The notes beneath the pieces are model-generated. The model was not told the origin of the DNA. It did not search any database and worked only from the letters and a program-made list of their open reading frames with translations. A DNA stretch of 64,000 nucleotides from Symbiodinium natans (lineage: Eukaryota > Sar > Dinophyceae > Suessiales > Symbiodiniaceae). Within the stretch, counting starts at the first letter, position 1. Each line of letters begins with the position of its first letter. The stretch spans positions 35,001 to 99,000 of the forward strand of contig CAJNDS010002475.1 in NCBI GenBank assembly GCA_905221605.1, read 5' to 3'. Below, piece after piece: positions 39,557 to 49,813 of this stretch. Made by a program: the position numbers and the translations under genes.

Positions 39557-39598
39557 GCCGCAGCAGCTGGCGTCGTTGGTGTGGAACTGAGAGTGTAG
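39557..39598 (+). CDS. probable terminal exon
   Basis: Acceptor ACGCCCTTAAG. Reads AAAAGVVGVELRV and TAG 39596-39598. Phase 0 in, matching 39430. Confidence 0.6.
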   Translation, partial: AAAAGVVGVELRV

Positions 39599-39658
39599 CT
39601 TTAGGGCTGAAAACTTGACAGTAGCACCCCATGGTTACTAAGTGTTGTTGGGTTTTCA

Positions 39659-40111
39659 ATGTATAGACACAAACAAGACGATCCTGGCATCCCATTCAGA
39701 AGAGAATGCATAATTTGCGCACGCAGCCCAATCCATAACCTAAGTGCAGATCTCCATACAAAAGGTATTACTTTTGCCGGAACGCATTCACTGCATATGA
39801 AGGTTTGTCCAAAAGATCGTGCTCTAACACCCACCCTTTGCATCTCTTCCTGGGCAGGATTGAAGGTTAAACTGCTTTCTGCATGGTTTGTCCCGGGCAA
39901 TTCCTCTGAGTTTTCTGGACTGCCACTCAGCTCTTTCCAGACATTCGGAGTCCAGTACGGAACGTACGTGTCGTCAACCATCAGCCTCGTAAGAGCTATG
40001 TCTTGTGCGCTGGTTCCAAGCAACTCGTTCTGGCTATTCCCAAACTTCTCCAGCAGTTACCCTTCGCCCATTGCCGTCATGTCTTTTCAGGGTTTGGGGT
40101 TTAGGGTTTAG
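39659..40111. other. region open on both strands, unresolved
   Basis: A 150-codon + frame and a 140-codon - frame (39601-40023) overlap fully. Neither has a family motif. The - frame looks slightly more protein-like (VWKELSGSPENSEELPGTNH), but everything else convincing here is on the + strand. Confidence 0.3.
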
Positions 40112-40120
40112 GGTTTAGCC

Positions 40121-40218
40121 GGGAAGGCCCTTGGGACATTTTGGATTTTTCCGTATTGGGTTTAAGAGGATCATATTCAGGAATCTTTTCGGAGACTTTT
40201 AAGGGCCATCCTAGATAA
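40121..40218. mobile_element. family F element
   Basis: GGCCCTTGGGACATTTTGGA, GTATTGGGTTTAAGAGGATC, TTAAGGGCCATCCTAGATAA. The best match to the copy at 1231. Confidence 0.8.
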
Positions 40219-40805
40219 GACTCCCCAAAGCGAACCCACCCGAACGTCCAAAGTTCGATTGCTTCGGTGCTACTTTACAAACCACTGCAAAGCTCGCCTT
40301 ACCCCCCATCAAGCCCCCCTCTAGACCAGGTGTTGCGGCCTTCGCTCGTCATGTGGCGTTCCAAGCCAGTCGCCGCCTCACAGCATTGCTCCAGAGTAGC
40401 AACACATAGGCCTCGGGAAAAGACTGAGGATTGGCATCGTTCTGGTTTGCATTCATTGTTTTCGTGTTTCGTCGATTAAAGGGTCTGGCATTGCATAGCC
40501 TATGGGTTCTTGCTGTGGTTTGCACGTGCCAGGGCAGAGGAATGGGATAATTTTCCACAAAGCCCCGCAGTAAGGGACGAACTTGGGTGTCTACCGGATT
40601 GGTCTGTGGATGCAACCTCATTAGCAATAGCACAAATGCCAAGCTTCCGCAGGGTTCACCGAAACCGGCCCAAACCCCTGAAGCTCGCAACCCTGACCCC
40701 GTAAAGACTCTGAACCTCCCAAAGCCTTAAGCCCCCTCAACCAACCCCTCTCAACCCCTGAACTCAACACTGGTAAGGTTCCTCCAGCCACCTGTCGACG
40801 CACAG

Positions 40806-40835
40806 TGCAACGGCCCCAGCACCGGAACTTTCTGG
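40806..40835 (+). CDS. small exon upstream of a family D element
   Basis: Acceptor GTCGACGCACAG; donor TGG|GTGTCG. Phase 0 reads CNGPSTGTFW; another frame reads QRPQHRNFLGVEDQM up to the element at 40853. Confidence 0.5.
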
Positions 40836-40852
40836 GTGTCGAGGATCAGATG

Positions 40853-40952
40853 TTGGGATGTTCGCCCTTATTCTAACAGTCTTAATAGGGACTGTCGTAC
40901 CCCCTATTATATTCCCTAGCGAGGACTGCTAGTCTAAGGGGGAACATCCCAA
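40853..40952. mobile_element. family D palindromic element
   Basis: TTGGGATGTTCGCCCTTATT ... GGGGGAACATCCCAA, perfect outer inverted repeats. 40953-41700 otherwise holds a poly-G run (41085), a family C copy (about 41385-41470) and a CCCTAAA tract (41595-41693). Confidence 0.9.
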
Positions 40953-41700
40953 ACTAGATGTCAGTGTCAAGGAAAGCAGAAAGGAACTCGCATCGACGCG
41001 GGGGAAGGGTACCCTCATAATAATATGGTTTCTGGGCTACCGAGTAGACTTCAGCTTCTACTCAGGTTGGCATGCCAAGTGGGGAGGGGGGGGGGGGGGG
41101 GGGTTAGGTGTTTCCATGCTTCGCTCCTGTAAGGCCATGAGGGTTTTTTGGGGGGAGGTTTTGAGGCGTTTGGTATCTTGGAGATGTTAGCAAAATTTGG
41201 AGGCAATCTGAATTTGTTGGAAAAAGATCCCCCAAAAAATGCCTTTGGTCCCCTTGAAGCCCGAACCTTCCCCAGGCAACTAATTTCGTTCAGCTCTCTG
41301 GTCAGGCCCGCGGCTGAGAAGTCAGCGTTCTTTTGTTGCAGGGGTGCGCAGAGTAAAGCCCTGCTTATGTTTGGGTGTTGGGCTTCTACTAGTGAACCCC
41401 ACATAGTCTTCCTTATACGGGTAATATGGGGAATATTATCCTTGATTTTTTGGGGTTCTTAAGCAAGTAATGGGCTTGAGGCCGGAGACCGTAACCAAGA
41501 ACAACAGCCCAACTCCCTAAGCGCGAGCTACCCAACCCCGAGCTCAGAGAGCCCTCCACAAGTTGCCATGAACCTTCCCCAAACCCTGAACCCCATGCCC
41601 TAAACCCTAAACCCTAAACCCTAATCCCTAAACCCTAAACCCTAAACCCTAAACCCTAAACCCTAAACCCTAAACCCTAAACCCTAAACCCTTTTCGAAG

Positions 41701-41787
41701 GCCCGAACCCAGCCGACCAAACATCTGCAGGACCTCCACGGCATGGGTGAGAAGTTCGCGCAGGCGATGCAGCAGCAGGCTGGCCAG
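41701..41787 (+). CDS. Cys-rich gene, first linked exon
   Basis: Acceptor CCCTTTTCGAAG. Reads ARTQPTKHLQDLHGMGEKFA QAMQQQAGQ, donor CAG|GTGCCG. Phase 0 in and out. Gln-rich helix. It begins a run of eleven exons that stay in phase to about 51833. Confidence 0.92.
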
Positions 41788-41807
41788 GTGCCGACCTGAG
41801 GGGAGTG

Positions 41808-41865
41808 TTTAGGGTTTAGGGTTTAGGGTTTAGGGTTTAGGGTTTAGGGTTTAGGGTTTGGGCAA
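41808..41865 (+). repeat. TTTAGGG tract near an intron 5' end
   Basis: Eight units starting 20 bases after the donor of exon 41701-41787. Confidence 0.95.
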
Positions 41866-42788
41866 TTGAGGGTTCGGCTTCTGGTTTGGCGTTTAGGGCT
41901 TTGTAGGGCTTGACCTGAGTGCTCTCAGCCGCTGAGTCTGCAAAGCAATGCCCCCCCCTACGTTCTGGAGGGTGGTAAGCCTTTATTGTTGCTAAGAGCG
42001 TAGGTTTCAAGGCCAAAGGCACGCAGGATTGACCAAATACCCTTTTGCCTTTGTTTTTGGGGCTGAGGAGGGCACCCGAGGATTCAAACCCTGGAGCCCC
42101 CAGGGCCCCAAGCAATGCAAGGCTTTGCTTTCATCCTGGGGGGCCAAGCCAAGTAATTTGCAGTCTTAACGTTCAAAAAACTGGAACACAACTGGAGTTT
42201 CGAGCTTATTCCCCCCCCCTGCCCCAGGGCCAAGACTCTTCCCGCCTCAGGGGCCCCATTCCATGCCTCATCAGCAGTAGCGCTCTCCAAGCCTACACTG
42301 AGTCGTTGGGCCCTCCAGGAAATCTCAGAGCCGAAAACCGCGCCACATAGAATCATCATCGCGCCTAGGTGAGGTGGGGTTTTAAAGTCCATGGTTTCTG
42401 ATTCGTTCCTGTAGGTTTGCCTTTGTAGCCTACAGTTTAGGCCTCCATACAGAATTTTGGGACTACACATGTAGCTTGGCTCTCGGCTGCTTCAGAAGGG
42501 TGGAGGCGGGTAAGCCCTCAGCCCTAAACCTGTTTGGCTTTGCTTTGTTGTTTGCTCCCAGCCATCAAACCCGAAGTCTCTGCATCACCTTCTCGCCCAT
42601 GGTTTCGTACTGCTCGTGTTCTTATGCTCTTTTTAATCTCTTTTAGCAAGACCAAACCCAAACCCCAAACCAAACCCTAAATGTAACCTCTCTCTACCAG
42701 CTCCTAGACCTTAGTGTCGAAAACACACGTGCCCACCCCCCCCCCCCCCAAGAGCGTAACATTCTGTCAATAAAGGGGCTCTCAATGG

Positions 42789-42893
42789 TATCCGCCCTCA
42801 TTCCCTGTTCTTTCAGGGTTCAGGCTCCCGTACAAGCCCCTTTAAACCGTAAAAGGGCACCCTTTTTGTTCCTAGGTTACTCTTGGGCACCCT
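42789..42893. mobile_element. family A element
   Basis: GCCCTCATTCCCTGTTC, CGTAAAAGGGCACCCTTTTT, TTCCTAGGTTACTCTTGGG. A partial second right end follows at 42943-42970. Confidence 0.75.
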
Positions 42894-43000
42894 AAACCCT
42901 ATACCCAATACCCGATACCCTATACCCTATAAACCCTAAACCCTCTTTAGTCCTCGGCTACTCTTGGGGCCTCGTATCCGCCACCCAAATCCCCTAGAAG

Positions 43001-43084
43001 ATATTAATTGCTTAAGAACACCGGAAAAATACAAATATTATTCCTTATTCAGGGTACTATAGGGTGTTCTTAAGCAAATAGGAG
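43001..43084. mobile_element. family C element flanked by a duplicated acceptor
   Basis: ATATTAATTGCTTAAGAACA ... TTCTTAAGCAAATAGGAG. The bases before it (CCCAAATCCCCTAGAAG, 42984-43000) recur just before exon 43142 (CCCAAATGTCCCCTAGAAG). Confidence 0.82.
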
Positions 43085-43141
43085 AAACCTGTCTGTTCTA
43101 AGCTTCAAGCAGGGCAGAGGTACCCAAATGTCCCCTAGAAG

Positions 43142-43226
43142 CTGGCAAGCCGAGGCGATGACGCAAGCAAGCCGGAGCCTCGGGCCAGGGGGTCGGTCAC
43201 ACCCATCTCCGACTTCGAAAAAAAAG
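43142..43226 (+). CDS. Cys-rich gene, exon 2, telomere donor
   Basis: Acceptor TGTCCCCTAGAAG. Reads LASRGDDASKPEPRARGSVT PISDFEKK, ending AAAG|GTTTAGGG. Phase 0 in, 1 out. Another frame from GGCAAG (AEAMTQASRSLGPGGRSHPS) is also open. Confidence 0.87.
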
Positions 43227-43313
43227 GTTTAGGGTTTAGGGTTAATTTAGGGTTTAGGGTTTAGGGTTTAGGGTTTAGGGTTTAGGGTTTAGGGTTTAGG
43301 GTTTAGGGTTTTG
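43227..43313 (+). repeat. TTTAGGG tract at an intron 5' end
   Basis: About eleven units with one TTAATTTAGGG interruption, beginning at the exon border. Confidence 0.97.
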
Positions 43314-43403
43314 CGGGGTTGTTCTTCCAGGGCCTCTCTGTTTCAAGTCTTCGTGCATTTGGTTTAGTGGTCTCCGGGGTCTCCGGGGATTTAGGCTGAT
43401 CAG

Positions 43404-43452
43404 GGTTGGCTTGGGAACCGCTGAGGTGCAACTACTTGCAAAGCTTGTTGTG
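43404..43452 (+). CDS. Cys-rich gene, exon 3, telomere donor
   Basis: Acceptor TTTAGGCTGATCAG. In phase it reads LAWEPLRCNYLQSLL and ends TG|GTTTAGGG. Phase 1 in, 2 out. Phase 0-like alternative VGLGTAEVQLLAKLVV is open too. Confidence 0.82.
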
Positions 43453-43550
43453 GTTTAGGGTTTAGGGTTTAGGGTTTAGGGTTTAGGGTTTAGGGTTTGG
43501 GGTTTAGGGTTTAGGGTTTAGGGTTTAGGGTTTAGGGTTTAGGGTTAGGG
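43453..43550 (+). repeat. TTTAGGG tract at an intron 5' end
   Basis: About 14 units, one GTTTGGGG variant, starting at the exon border. Confidence 0.97.
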
Positions 43551-43551
43551 T

Positions 43552-44067
43552 ATGACTACTGCAAGACTTTGTGTCCATAGACGCTGTGTTGAAGAATTCC
43601 ACCGCGTGTTTAGGCCTTACAAACCAACAACCCAAAACCAGCGGCCCTGTGAAGTTCGAACGCCCAGGTCAGAGCCTGTGCGGGGACCCAGAACTGATGT
43701 GTTTGGGGGTTGCGTAAAACAGAATGTGGGTGCTTCAACTTGCGGTCGGAGCTTTAGCGTGTTCGAACCAGGTTCACTTCGTTTTGATTCTTCACGGCCT
43801 TTTTCGGGAAGGTTTTATGCTCACAGGCAGGTTTTACTTTCAGTGAGCCCCAAATGCAACCGCTTTTGCCTCGTTCACTCGGGTGCCTTTGGCGGCTTGG
43901 GACACCCCAAACACAAGAAACTCTCCATTGCTGAACTTCGAAAGACACAAAGAGATCTGGTGCATTCGGCTCTTTCGACGGGGTTTCGTGCTTTAAAGTT
44001 TGAGGTTTTGCATCTGCCTTTGAGAAAGGCCGGTTACTTGCGTTCGCCGAGGACTGTTCAGCTTTAA
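43552..44067 (+). CDS. 171-codon open frame, unassigned
   Basis: Longest non-repetitive + frame here. Its C-terminal part (KLSIAELRKTQRDLVHSALS) looks protein-like, the rest is Arg/Ser/Pro-rich. It lies in an inferred intron and is not needed for phase (43452 joins 45217 directly). Could be an intronic gene or chance. Confidence 0.35.
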   Translation: MTTARLCVHRRCVEEFHRVFRPYKPTTQNQRPCEVRTPRSEPVRGPRTDVFGGCVKQNVGASTCGRSFSVFEPGSLRFDSSRPFSGRFYAHRQVLLSVSPKCNRFCLVHSGAFGGLGHPKHKKLSIAELRKTQRDLVHSALSTGFRALKFEVLHLPLRKAGYLRSPRTVQL

Positions 44068-44138
44068 CGAGCATGTTTCCAGCCATGAGTACTGAAACGT
44101 ATGCACCGTGGGCACTTCCACCAATCGAGTTCTCCGTG

Positions 44139-44140
44139 GA

Positions 44141-44195
<55 letters not shown>

Positions 44196-44213
44196 CAGAA
44201 ACAGAGAGACAGA
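44139..44213. repeat. (GA)n microsatellite
   Basis: GAGAGA run passing into GACAGAGACAGA. Confidence 0.96.
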
Positions 44214-45216
44214 GACCGGAGACCTTTAGAGCCCCAAGAATCCCCAAGTCCTGAGCCCATCATTAGAGGCCCCAAAGCCCCACAGCCCCCCCCCCCCCCC
44301 ACACCAGCCCGAAAAAGGTAGTCACAGCTCTGTGCTTGCCCTAAGGCAGGCCGGGCAAACCTGGGGCTCGTCGAACCAACAGCCGCTCGCCAGTTTTTCA
44401 ACTTGCTGGCTAAGACATTTGATGCTTGTTCTAAGATGTGAGTAAAGCAAATTCTAGGCGCCGTCGGGCATGGTCCTGGACTTGAAATTAAAGGCCTCAC
44501 TCAGGACATGACAGGTTCAGGGCTCATGGTTCAAGACGACAGCAGCTTGGACGGTCCGGCTGCATGCAATGCATGGTACAGGTCTAATCAACACGGTGCC
44601 AGTCAGCGGGTCAGCGGTACACACCTATAAGTGGCTTAGGGTTTAGGGTGACATTGCACATGGATTCTTGGGAGATCGACCTATACGTTGGCTGACTTGC
44701 GCTTAAGGATGCTTCCGGGATACTTCTATGTATACACGGCAAACGGCTCGAAACGTCTGCCGCAAGGCTGAGGGTTGCTGGCGTGCTCTCGGGCTTCCGG
44801 CTGCCAGAGCCGGTAAGAAGGAACAAACGGGGTGATGCAAGCACGTGTTGTGGGCCGGGTTTAGGGAGGGCTTGGGGCTTGGTGTAAACTTGAGATGTGC
44901 CATATGCAAGCAGGACTGCGCTAAAAGCCCTCAACCCAGAACCTTGAACCTTTCATGTTTCTCTCCACAAAACGTGCCGAACGGGTCTCCCCTAACGTCA
45001 TCGCAGCTGAGACCAAGGTCGGCGCAGCCTGCGCAGGCACAGCAGAGTGCATTTGCAGATCCGCCGATGCCTTAAACATGCCGTCAGGCATGACAACCGT
45101 ACTGAGCCACTGCGCCCTTTTCCTCCTAAGCCACACAAGGCCTAAACCCTAAAGCGCAAGCCTACGCCCTCGCATGGACCGCTTTTGGCCCCACCCCAGA
45201 ACCACTCCCTTCCAAG

Positions 45217-45286
45217 GAATCTGGCGCACCTCGCTCCGCACGAAAACCTCCACGACAAGAACCCCTGCGCGGACGACGAGGCCGTG
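45217..45286 (+). CDS. Cys-rich gene, exon 4, telomere donor
   Basis: Acceptor CTCCCTTCCAAG. Reads NLAHLAPHENLHDKNPCADD EAV after a split Trp, ending GTG|GTTTAG. Phase 2 in, 0 out. Strong coding signal. Confidence 0.92.
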
Positions 45287-45304
45287 GTTTAGTTTAGGAT
45301 CCCC

Positions 45305-45392
45305 AGTAGAGCCCTCATTCCCTTTTTGGGGGGTTTAGGTTCCCTAAATAAACGGTCCCTTCTTCATCCTAGGTTGCTGTGCAACTTAGGGT
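45305..45392. mobile_element. family A element
   Basis: GAGCCCTCATTCCCTTTTTG, GTTCCCTAAATAAACGG, ATCCTAGGTTGCTGTGCAAC. It follows exon 4 by under 20 bases. Confidence 0.7.
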
Positions 45393-45946
45393 GGCACTGA
45401 GTCTGGGTCTGTATAGGGTTATGGGCCGGGTTATGGGTTACACGCGTTGAGCGCGTGTTTTTTGCGGCCTTGTCTGCAGTGCTGGGCTTATCGAGCTTTG
45501 GTTTCAGTCCCTAACCTCAACCCCCTACTTCGCGAGCCCAAGTAGTCGTTGAAACCTGCCATGCCTCCGCCCAAGGAACAGTTCGAGGGACTGTGCTACA
45601 GCAAGTGCTGAGCTTAGCCATGGGCTTTTCGTTGGGGGTTTTGGGGGTGTTTTTGCCCTGAGGTCGAAGGAACTGTGCAGCAAACAGAACGGGCAAACGA
45701 TGTTTGAAGAGCTTTGTGGCTGGCGGCGGATGCACAAGTCTAAACGACGTAATCGTAAGATCCACCAAAAGCAAGCGCGCGTGGGTTTTTTCTTTCCAAC
45801 TCTCTCACGCTCACACCCCTCTCTGAATATGAATTTCTAGACGATGTGAGGACAGCCAGGCAACTCCAACACTCGTCTACAAAGGCACCTCAGCGCTTGA
45901 TCAGAAAAGGGGCTTCTTCAGCGGCGCATGGCTGGCGAGATCCCAG

Positions 45947-46019
45947 GTTCCCTTAGCTCAGTGGTTAGAGCGATGGTCCTATGAGCCATAGGTCGCGGGT
46001 TCAAACCCCGCAGGGAACA
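45947..46019 (+). tRNA. tRNA, anticodon reads UAU (Ile), unusual loop
   Basis: Full cloverleaf of 73 bases. Acceptor stem GTTCCCT/AGGGAAC, D arm GCTC-AGTGGTTA-GAGC, anticodon stem ATGGT/GCCAT, variable AGGTC, T arm GCGGG-TTCAAAC-CCCGC, then A. A box and B box (GGTTCAAACCC) are good. No CCA is encoded, as in eukaryotic nuclear tRNAs. The loop CCTATGA has C instead of the near-universal U33, so the anticodon assignment is uncertain and it might be decayed. No T-run follows until about 46137. It lies in the inferred intron 45287-47664. Confidence 0.88.
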
Positions 46020-46662
46020 TATGATAAACCCCCACAACTGATCGAAAGCCAAAAAGGCGTCGCAACTCAGTTAGGCTGAGGAACACACTTTAAGTCCAAG
46101 TGCTCCACAAGAAGTCAAAAGCAGCAACACGCAGGGCTTTTTTCAACAAGCGCAGAAGGCACCAGCTGGTGCAGTTGGAGCTGGTTCCTGTTGTACAATG
46201 TTGCTCTGACTAGGGCTGTCCATGGGCTGCTTCAAAAGGCTTCTTTGACTTTTTTTTTGACAGTTGGCCTGGAATGCCTACTCGGCCGCCTAACCCCTGT
46301 ACTGTTGAGGTGCTCCATTCTGACGGGAGGAATGAAGCCGGCAGAGGGCTGAGCCGCAGTCCGCTTTCCCCTTTTGGGGCTTGGGGACTGTTTATGGTTT
46401 TGAGGTTTGGATCGCTCAGGTGCTGGAGGTCTTCGAAGGGGGGTCAGCGCAGTGAGATGCCTAACTTCCCTCTCCGTCTCCCTCTCCCTCTCCCTCTGCC
46501 TTGGGGGTTGTAGTTGGAGGCGGGGGTTAGGGTTGCAGGGTTTAGGGGGATGGGACAGTTGATGCGGGGTTGATGGGTTTTGTCATCTGCCTGCCGTAGT
46601 TGCTGAGTAGTTTCAACCCCCTGGACCCAAACTAAAGTAACTCAGCCAACCCTAAACTAGAA

Positions 46663-47643
46663 GTGCAAAGCTCTCAAAACCCCCCCAAAACCCTCAATCA
46701 AAGCAGTCATCAATCCGCATCGAGAAAGAATCAGCCAAAGCCCGTCCAAGCTTACTTACTAGAGAACGCCACGATGGAAAAAACCTCGCATCACGCCCAT
46801 CTTTGCTCATCCACTACGACATCCATGGCGACGTCTAACGAAAACCGGAGAACCTTCACGAAGACTGCCCGCCATCACGTCATCGATAACGAAGAAGCTT
46901 CACGACACCCCGCGAACACGCAGAAGGTCGTCATTCTTGCGTTTCGACAACGCAAAAGCACGCATTTTTTTTGCGTTTCGACAACGCCCAAACACGCAGA
47001 GGGTTGGTTGTCCTTCGTGCGATCACGACACACCGGGAACACCGGGAACACGCAGAGGGTCGTCGTTTTTGCATTCTACAACACCCAAACACGCAGAGGG
47101 TTGTCGTTCGTGCGTTCACGACACGTCAAGAACACACACAGAGGGTTGTCGTTTATGCGATCGCGACACCCCCGCAACACGCAGAGGGTCACCGCGTTTG
47201 CGTTTCGACAACGCCATAACACGCAGAGGGTTGTCATTCATGCGGTCACGACACCCCGGCAACACGCAGAGGGTCACCGTTTTTGCGTCTCGACACCGCT
47301 GAAACACGCAGAGGGTTGTCGTTCATGCGATCACGACACGCCGCGCCCATGCAGAAGGTCATCATTTTTGCGTTTCGACAACGTGAAAACACGCAGACGG
47401 TTGTCGTTCATACGATCACGACACGCCACGCCCACGCAGACGGTCATCGTTTTTGCGTTTCAACAATGCCAAAACATGCAGAGGGTCATCGCTTTGCACT
47501 TTTTTAACCAATTGCGGCTCCCGCCAACCCATCACGGGCATCATCCATCACGCCACTCATCACGTCATCCATATAACGACGACTCTTTTAACGACAACCC
47601 CTCTGCTGAAAAAAACCCTCCGCCATGCCTTCGGGAACTTTAA
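46663..47643 (+). pseudogene. 326-codon frame over a minisatellite, doubtful
   Basis: The longest frame in the window, but residues from about 85 to 270 only translate the repeat at 46890-47500. The Arg/His/Thr-rich product has no fold-like pattern. Kept as an annotation trap rather than a gene. Confidence 0.3.
46890..47500. repeat. minisatellite of CGACA..AACACGCAGAGGGT units
   Basis: About 15 alternating half-units of 38-46 bases: TTTGCGTTTCGACAACGCC / ATGCGATCACGACAC each followed by AACACGCAGAGGGT(C/T)(A/G)TCG. Two alternating flavours form a higher-order unit of roughly 85 bases. Confidence 0.92.
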
Positions 47644-47664
47644 GTCCTCTCCTGAAGTGCCAAG

Positions 47665-47779
47665 GTCCGGTGCGCGGCACACATCTGTGAGCCCCTGGAC
47701 GCCAACGGACAGCCCCTTGATCTGGGCATACAGGAGGGTTGTTGGGGCTGTGGAAAGCTTTTCGGATTTAAGCGAACAG
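47665..47779 (+). CDS. Cys-rich gene, exon 5
   Basis: Acceptor CTGAAGTGCCAAG. Reads VRCAAHICEPLDANGQPLDL then GIQEGCWGCGKLFGFKRT, donor ACAG|GTTCTA. Phase 0 in, 1 out. Four Cys including CWGC; possible metal or disulphide sites. An earlier donor (GAGG|GTTGTT, 47738) gives the same phase. Confidence 0.9.
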
Positions 47780-48689
47780 GTTCTAAGCTTGTGGAAGTTG
47801 GTTGGGTTTCTTAGTTTGTTGGGTTTCTTGCGTTTACTGTTTTGTCATTTGGGGCGACCGGGTTTGGAGGACGCCGTGTGGAGAGGTGCACCCCCATCCC
47901 TAAAGCATTCTGCGAATTTTTGCGAATGGACCTAAGTTTTCCGGTATGAACTGCTACACCAGGTCCCTTGGTCCCAAGCGGGTTAGTGCCCAGGGCTGTC
48001 GATGACAGGTTCAATAGATGCTGAATCCTCAGAGCCAAGGAACAAGTGCCACCTCAGCGCAGATTCCATCAATGCAATTCTGAGCTCCCCATCGCTGATG
48101 CCGATGCCTTGGGGGATCGATGCGACTATTGCGATTGAGTCGGGCCAGAAAGCCACATAATCCGGGACCGCAGGGTTTCTCTCATGGGGTCCGAGGTTGT
48201 TGGTGTTCTTTTCGTTTATATGTTTTCTGCGTTCTTGAAGCATGCGCACGAGCAACACGATTCCCACGTGCTTGGCGAGTACCGCAAACTTCCCTCAAAG
48301 CTCCCATCACGAAGCCCGATAAGGTCGAACCTCTAACCCCACCGAATCCACGATACCCCCCTAGAACCTGCTCCAAACTTTCGAGACAAGGCCTCCGCAA
48401 GCTGAGCCTTTCAACTGAAACCCCGATCATTTTTTGGTCTCCGTCAATCACCAACACCCCAATGTGCGGTTTACAGGGGTAGGTTCGAAAGTCATTTTTT
48501 CTTTTTATTACCCTCAAGCCCCCTTTCAATCCTCATGAAGCCATGAAAATGCGTTTGTTCAGGGCTCCCAAACCTTGCCCAGTTCAGCGGTTTTCTGCCG
48601 CCGGTGGAAGACCTTGTAGGGCTCATGTCCAAACCTTTTGAACTTCCGGATCCTGGGACCCAAAGTCTCGCGCAAACCTCAAATAGGGT

Positions 48690-48785
48690 TTAGGGCTTAG
48701 GGTTTAGGGTTTAGGGCTTAGGGCTTAGGGCTTAGGGCTTAGGGTTTAGGGTTTAGGGTTTAGAGTTTCAGGTTGAGGGTTTAGG
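48690..48785 (+). repeat. TTTAGGG/CTTAGGG tract
   Basis: Units alternate in blocks between TTTAGGG and CTTAGGG, the latter being the variant that would give GC donors. 47780-48807 has no other secure feature. Confidence 0.9.
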
Positions 48786-48823
48786 GAACCTGTTGAGGCC
48801 ATGCCAGGGATTCGACGTCGCAG

Positions 48824-48859
48824 GCGCCAAGGAAGGAACCAAGCGATGCGGCGAACTTA
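48824..48859 (+). CDS. Cys-rich gene, exon 6, GC donor
   Basis: Acceptor GACGTCGCAG. In phase reads AKEGTKRCGEL, then A|GCATAT. The frame is also open upstream to 48808 (GFDVAGAKEG...). Phase 1 in and out. Confidence 0.7.
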
Positions 48860-49455
48860 GCATATGACTCCGGGGCTTGGCGGAGGCTTGTGGGGTCTGC
48901 TCTACTGCTTGCGAAACTCGACCAAACTACCCGCAAGCCCCCCAACTTGAGCCCAATCTGGGGAGCCCCCCCAAACCCCCTAAACTCTGAACCCCAAACC
49001 CTTAAAACGCCTCCCTCCTAACTTGAGGCCCGCACACCCCGGGATCCTGCATGAAGGCAGGGTCGGACCAATTTGAGGGAGATAAAGGTTCTTTGACTCG
49101 ACTGGCCTTTTGAAACATATCAATGGGCCTGCCCCTTTCCATTGACCCTCTGCACAATGGCTTCAAAGCGGCCAACAGCTGATCAAACGGGTTGCGGGCT
49201 TCGCAAGCAGTTTCGGATTTGTTTGGAATCCAGAGTTTTTTCTCCGTCCAGTCGTTTTCAGGGCGGCTTGGGAGGGGCTTCAGGACATTGAAAGGATTCC
49301 GGGCTTTCAGCGATGAGCCGTTTAGGGCTTTGCTTCGGCGCGGTGCGCTGCAGGTGTTCCCGGATGGTTGGCCTTGATCCTAAACCCTAAACCCTAAACC
49401 CTAAACCCTAAACCCTAAAACTCGAAACCCTACACCCTAAACCCTAAACCCTAAG

Positions 49456-49517
49456 GAGCTGCTTTAGGAGTACGGTGTGGGCCAGGCTGACGCGAAACAT
49501 AGCTGAACTTCAATCGA
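49456..49517 (+). CDS. candidate exon outside the linked phase
   Basis: Acceptor ACCCTAAG. Reads SCFRSTVWARLTRNIAELQS, donor CGA|GTTGAA. It does not fit the phase between 48859 and 49727, so it may be skipped, alternative or false. Confidence 0.4.
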
Positions 49518-49618
49518 GTTGAAAAGTAAATTTCAGGAATTCAAGTGCATTGAACACCGAGTTTAAAATCTTTTCTTTTAGCGTTTTAACCCGCCTGAGA
49601 GCCCCCCCCCCCCCCCCT

Positions 49619-49712
49619 AAACCTAAACCCTAAACCCTAAACCCTAAACCCTAAACCCTAAACCCTAAACCCTAAACCCTAAACCCTAAACCCTAAACCC
49701 TAAACCCTAAAC
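49619..49712 (-). repeat. CCCTAAA tract before an exon
   Basis: About 13 units ending 15 bases before the acceptor of exon 49727, preceded by poly-C. Confidence 0.97.
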
Positions 49713-49726
49713 CGACCTACAACCAG

Positions 49727-49813
49727 CCCTCGGCCATGAAAAGGATGAGGAGCTCTACCTGGGCACCTGCTTCAAAAAGTGCCTGCCTCCCAGCACTTCT
49801 CAATCGGCTCAGG
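49727..49813 (+). CDS. Cys-rich gene, exon 7 (GTCFKKC), telomere donor
   Basis: Acceptor GACCTACAACCAG. Reads LGHEKDEELYLGTCFKKCLP PSTSQSAQ, ending CAGG|GTTTAGGG. Phase 1 in and out. (D)EE-x3-G-x-C-(Y/F)-KKC is, as I recall it, the first half of a Cys motif frequent in dinoflagellate predicted proteins; the second half is in the next exon. Confidence 0.94.

Noticed and set aside
44073-44321. Arg/Glu-repeat protein
   Set aside because: Reads a (GA)n microsatellite.
46880-47510. CRISPR-like array
   Set aside because: Spacer and repeat lengths are not constant, the 'spacers' are themselves repeated, and the surroundings are eukaryotic.
46663-47643. 326-aa gene
   Set aside because: Most of the frame is a minisatellite; composition follows the repeat, not a protein fold.
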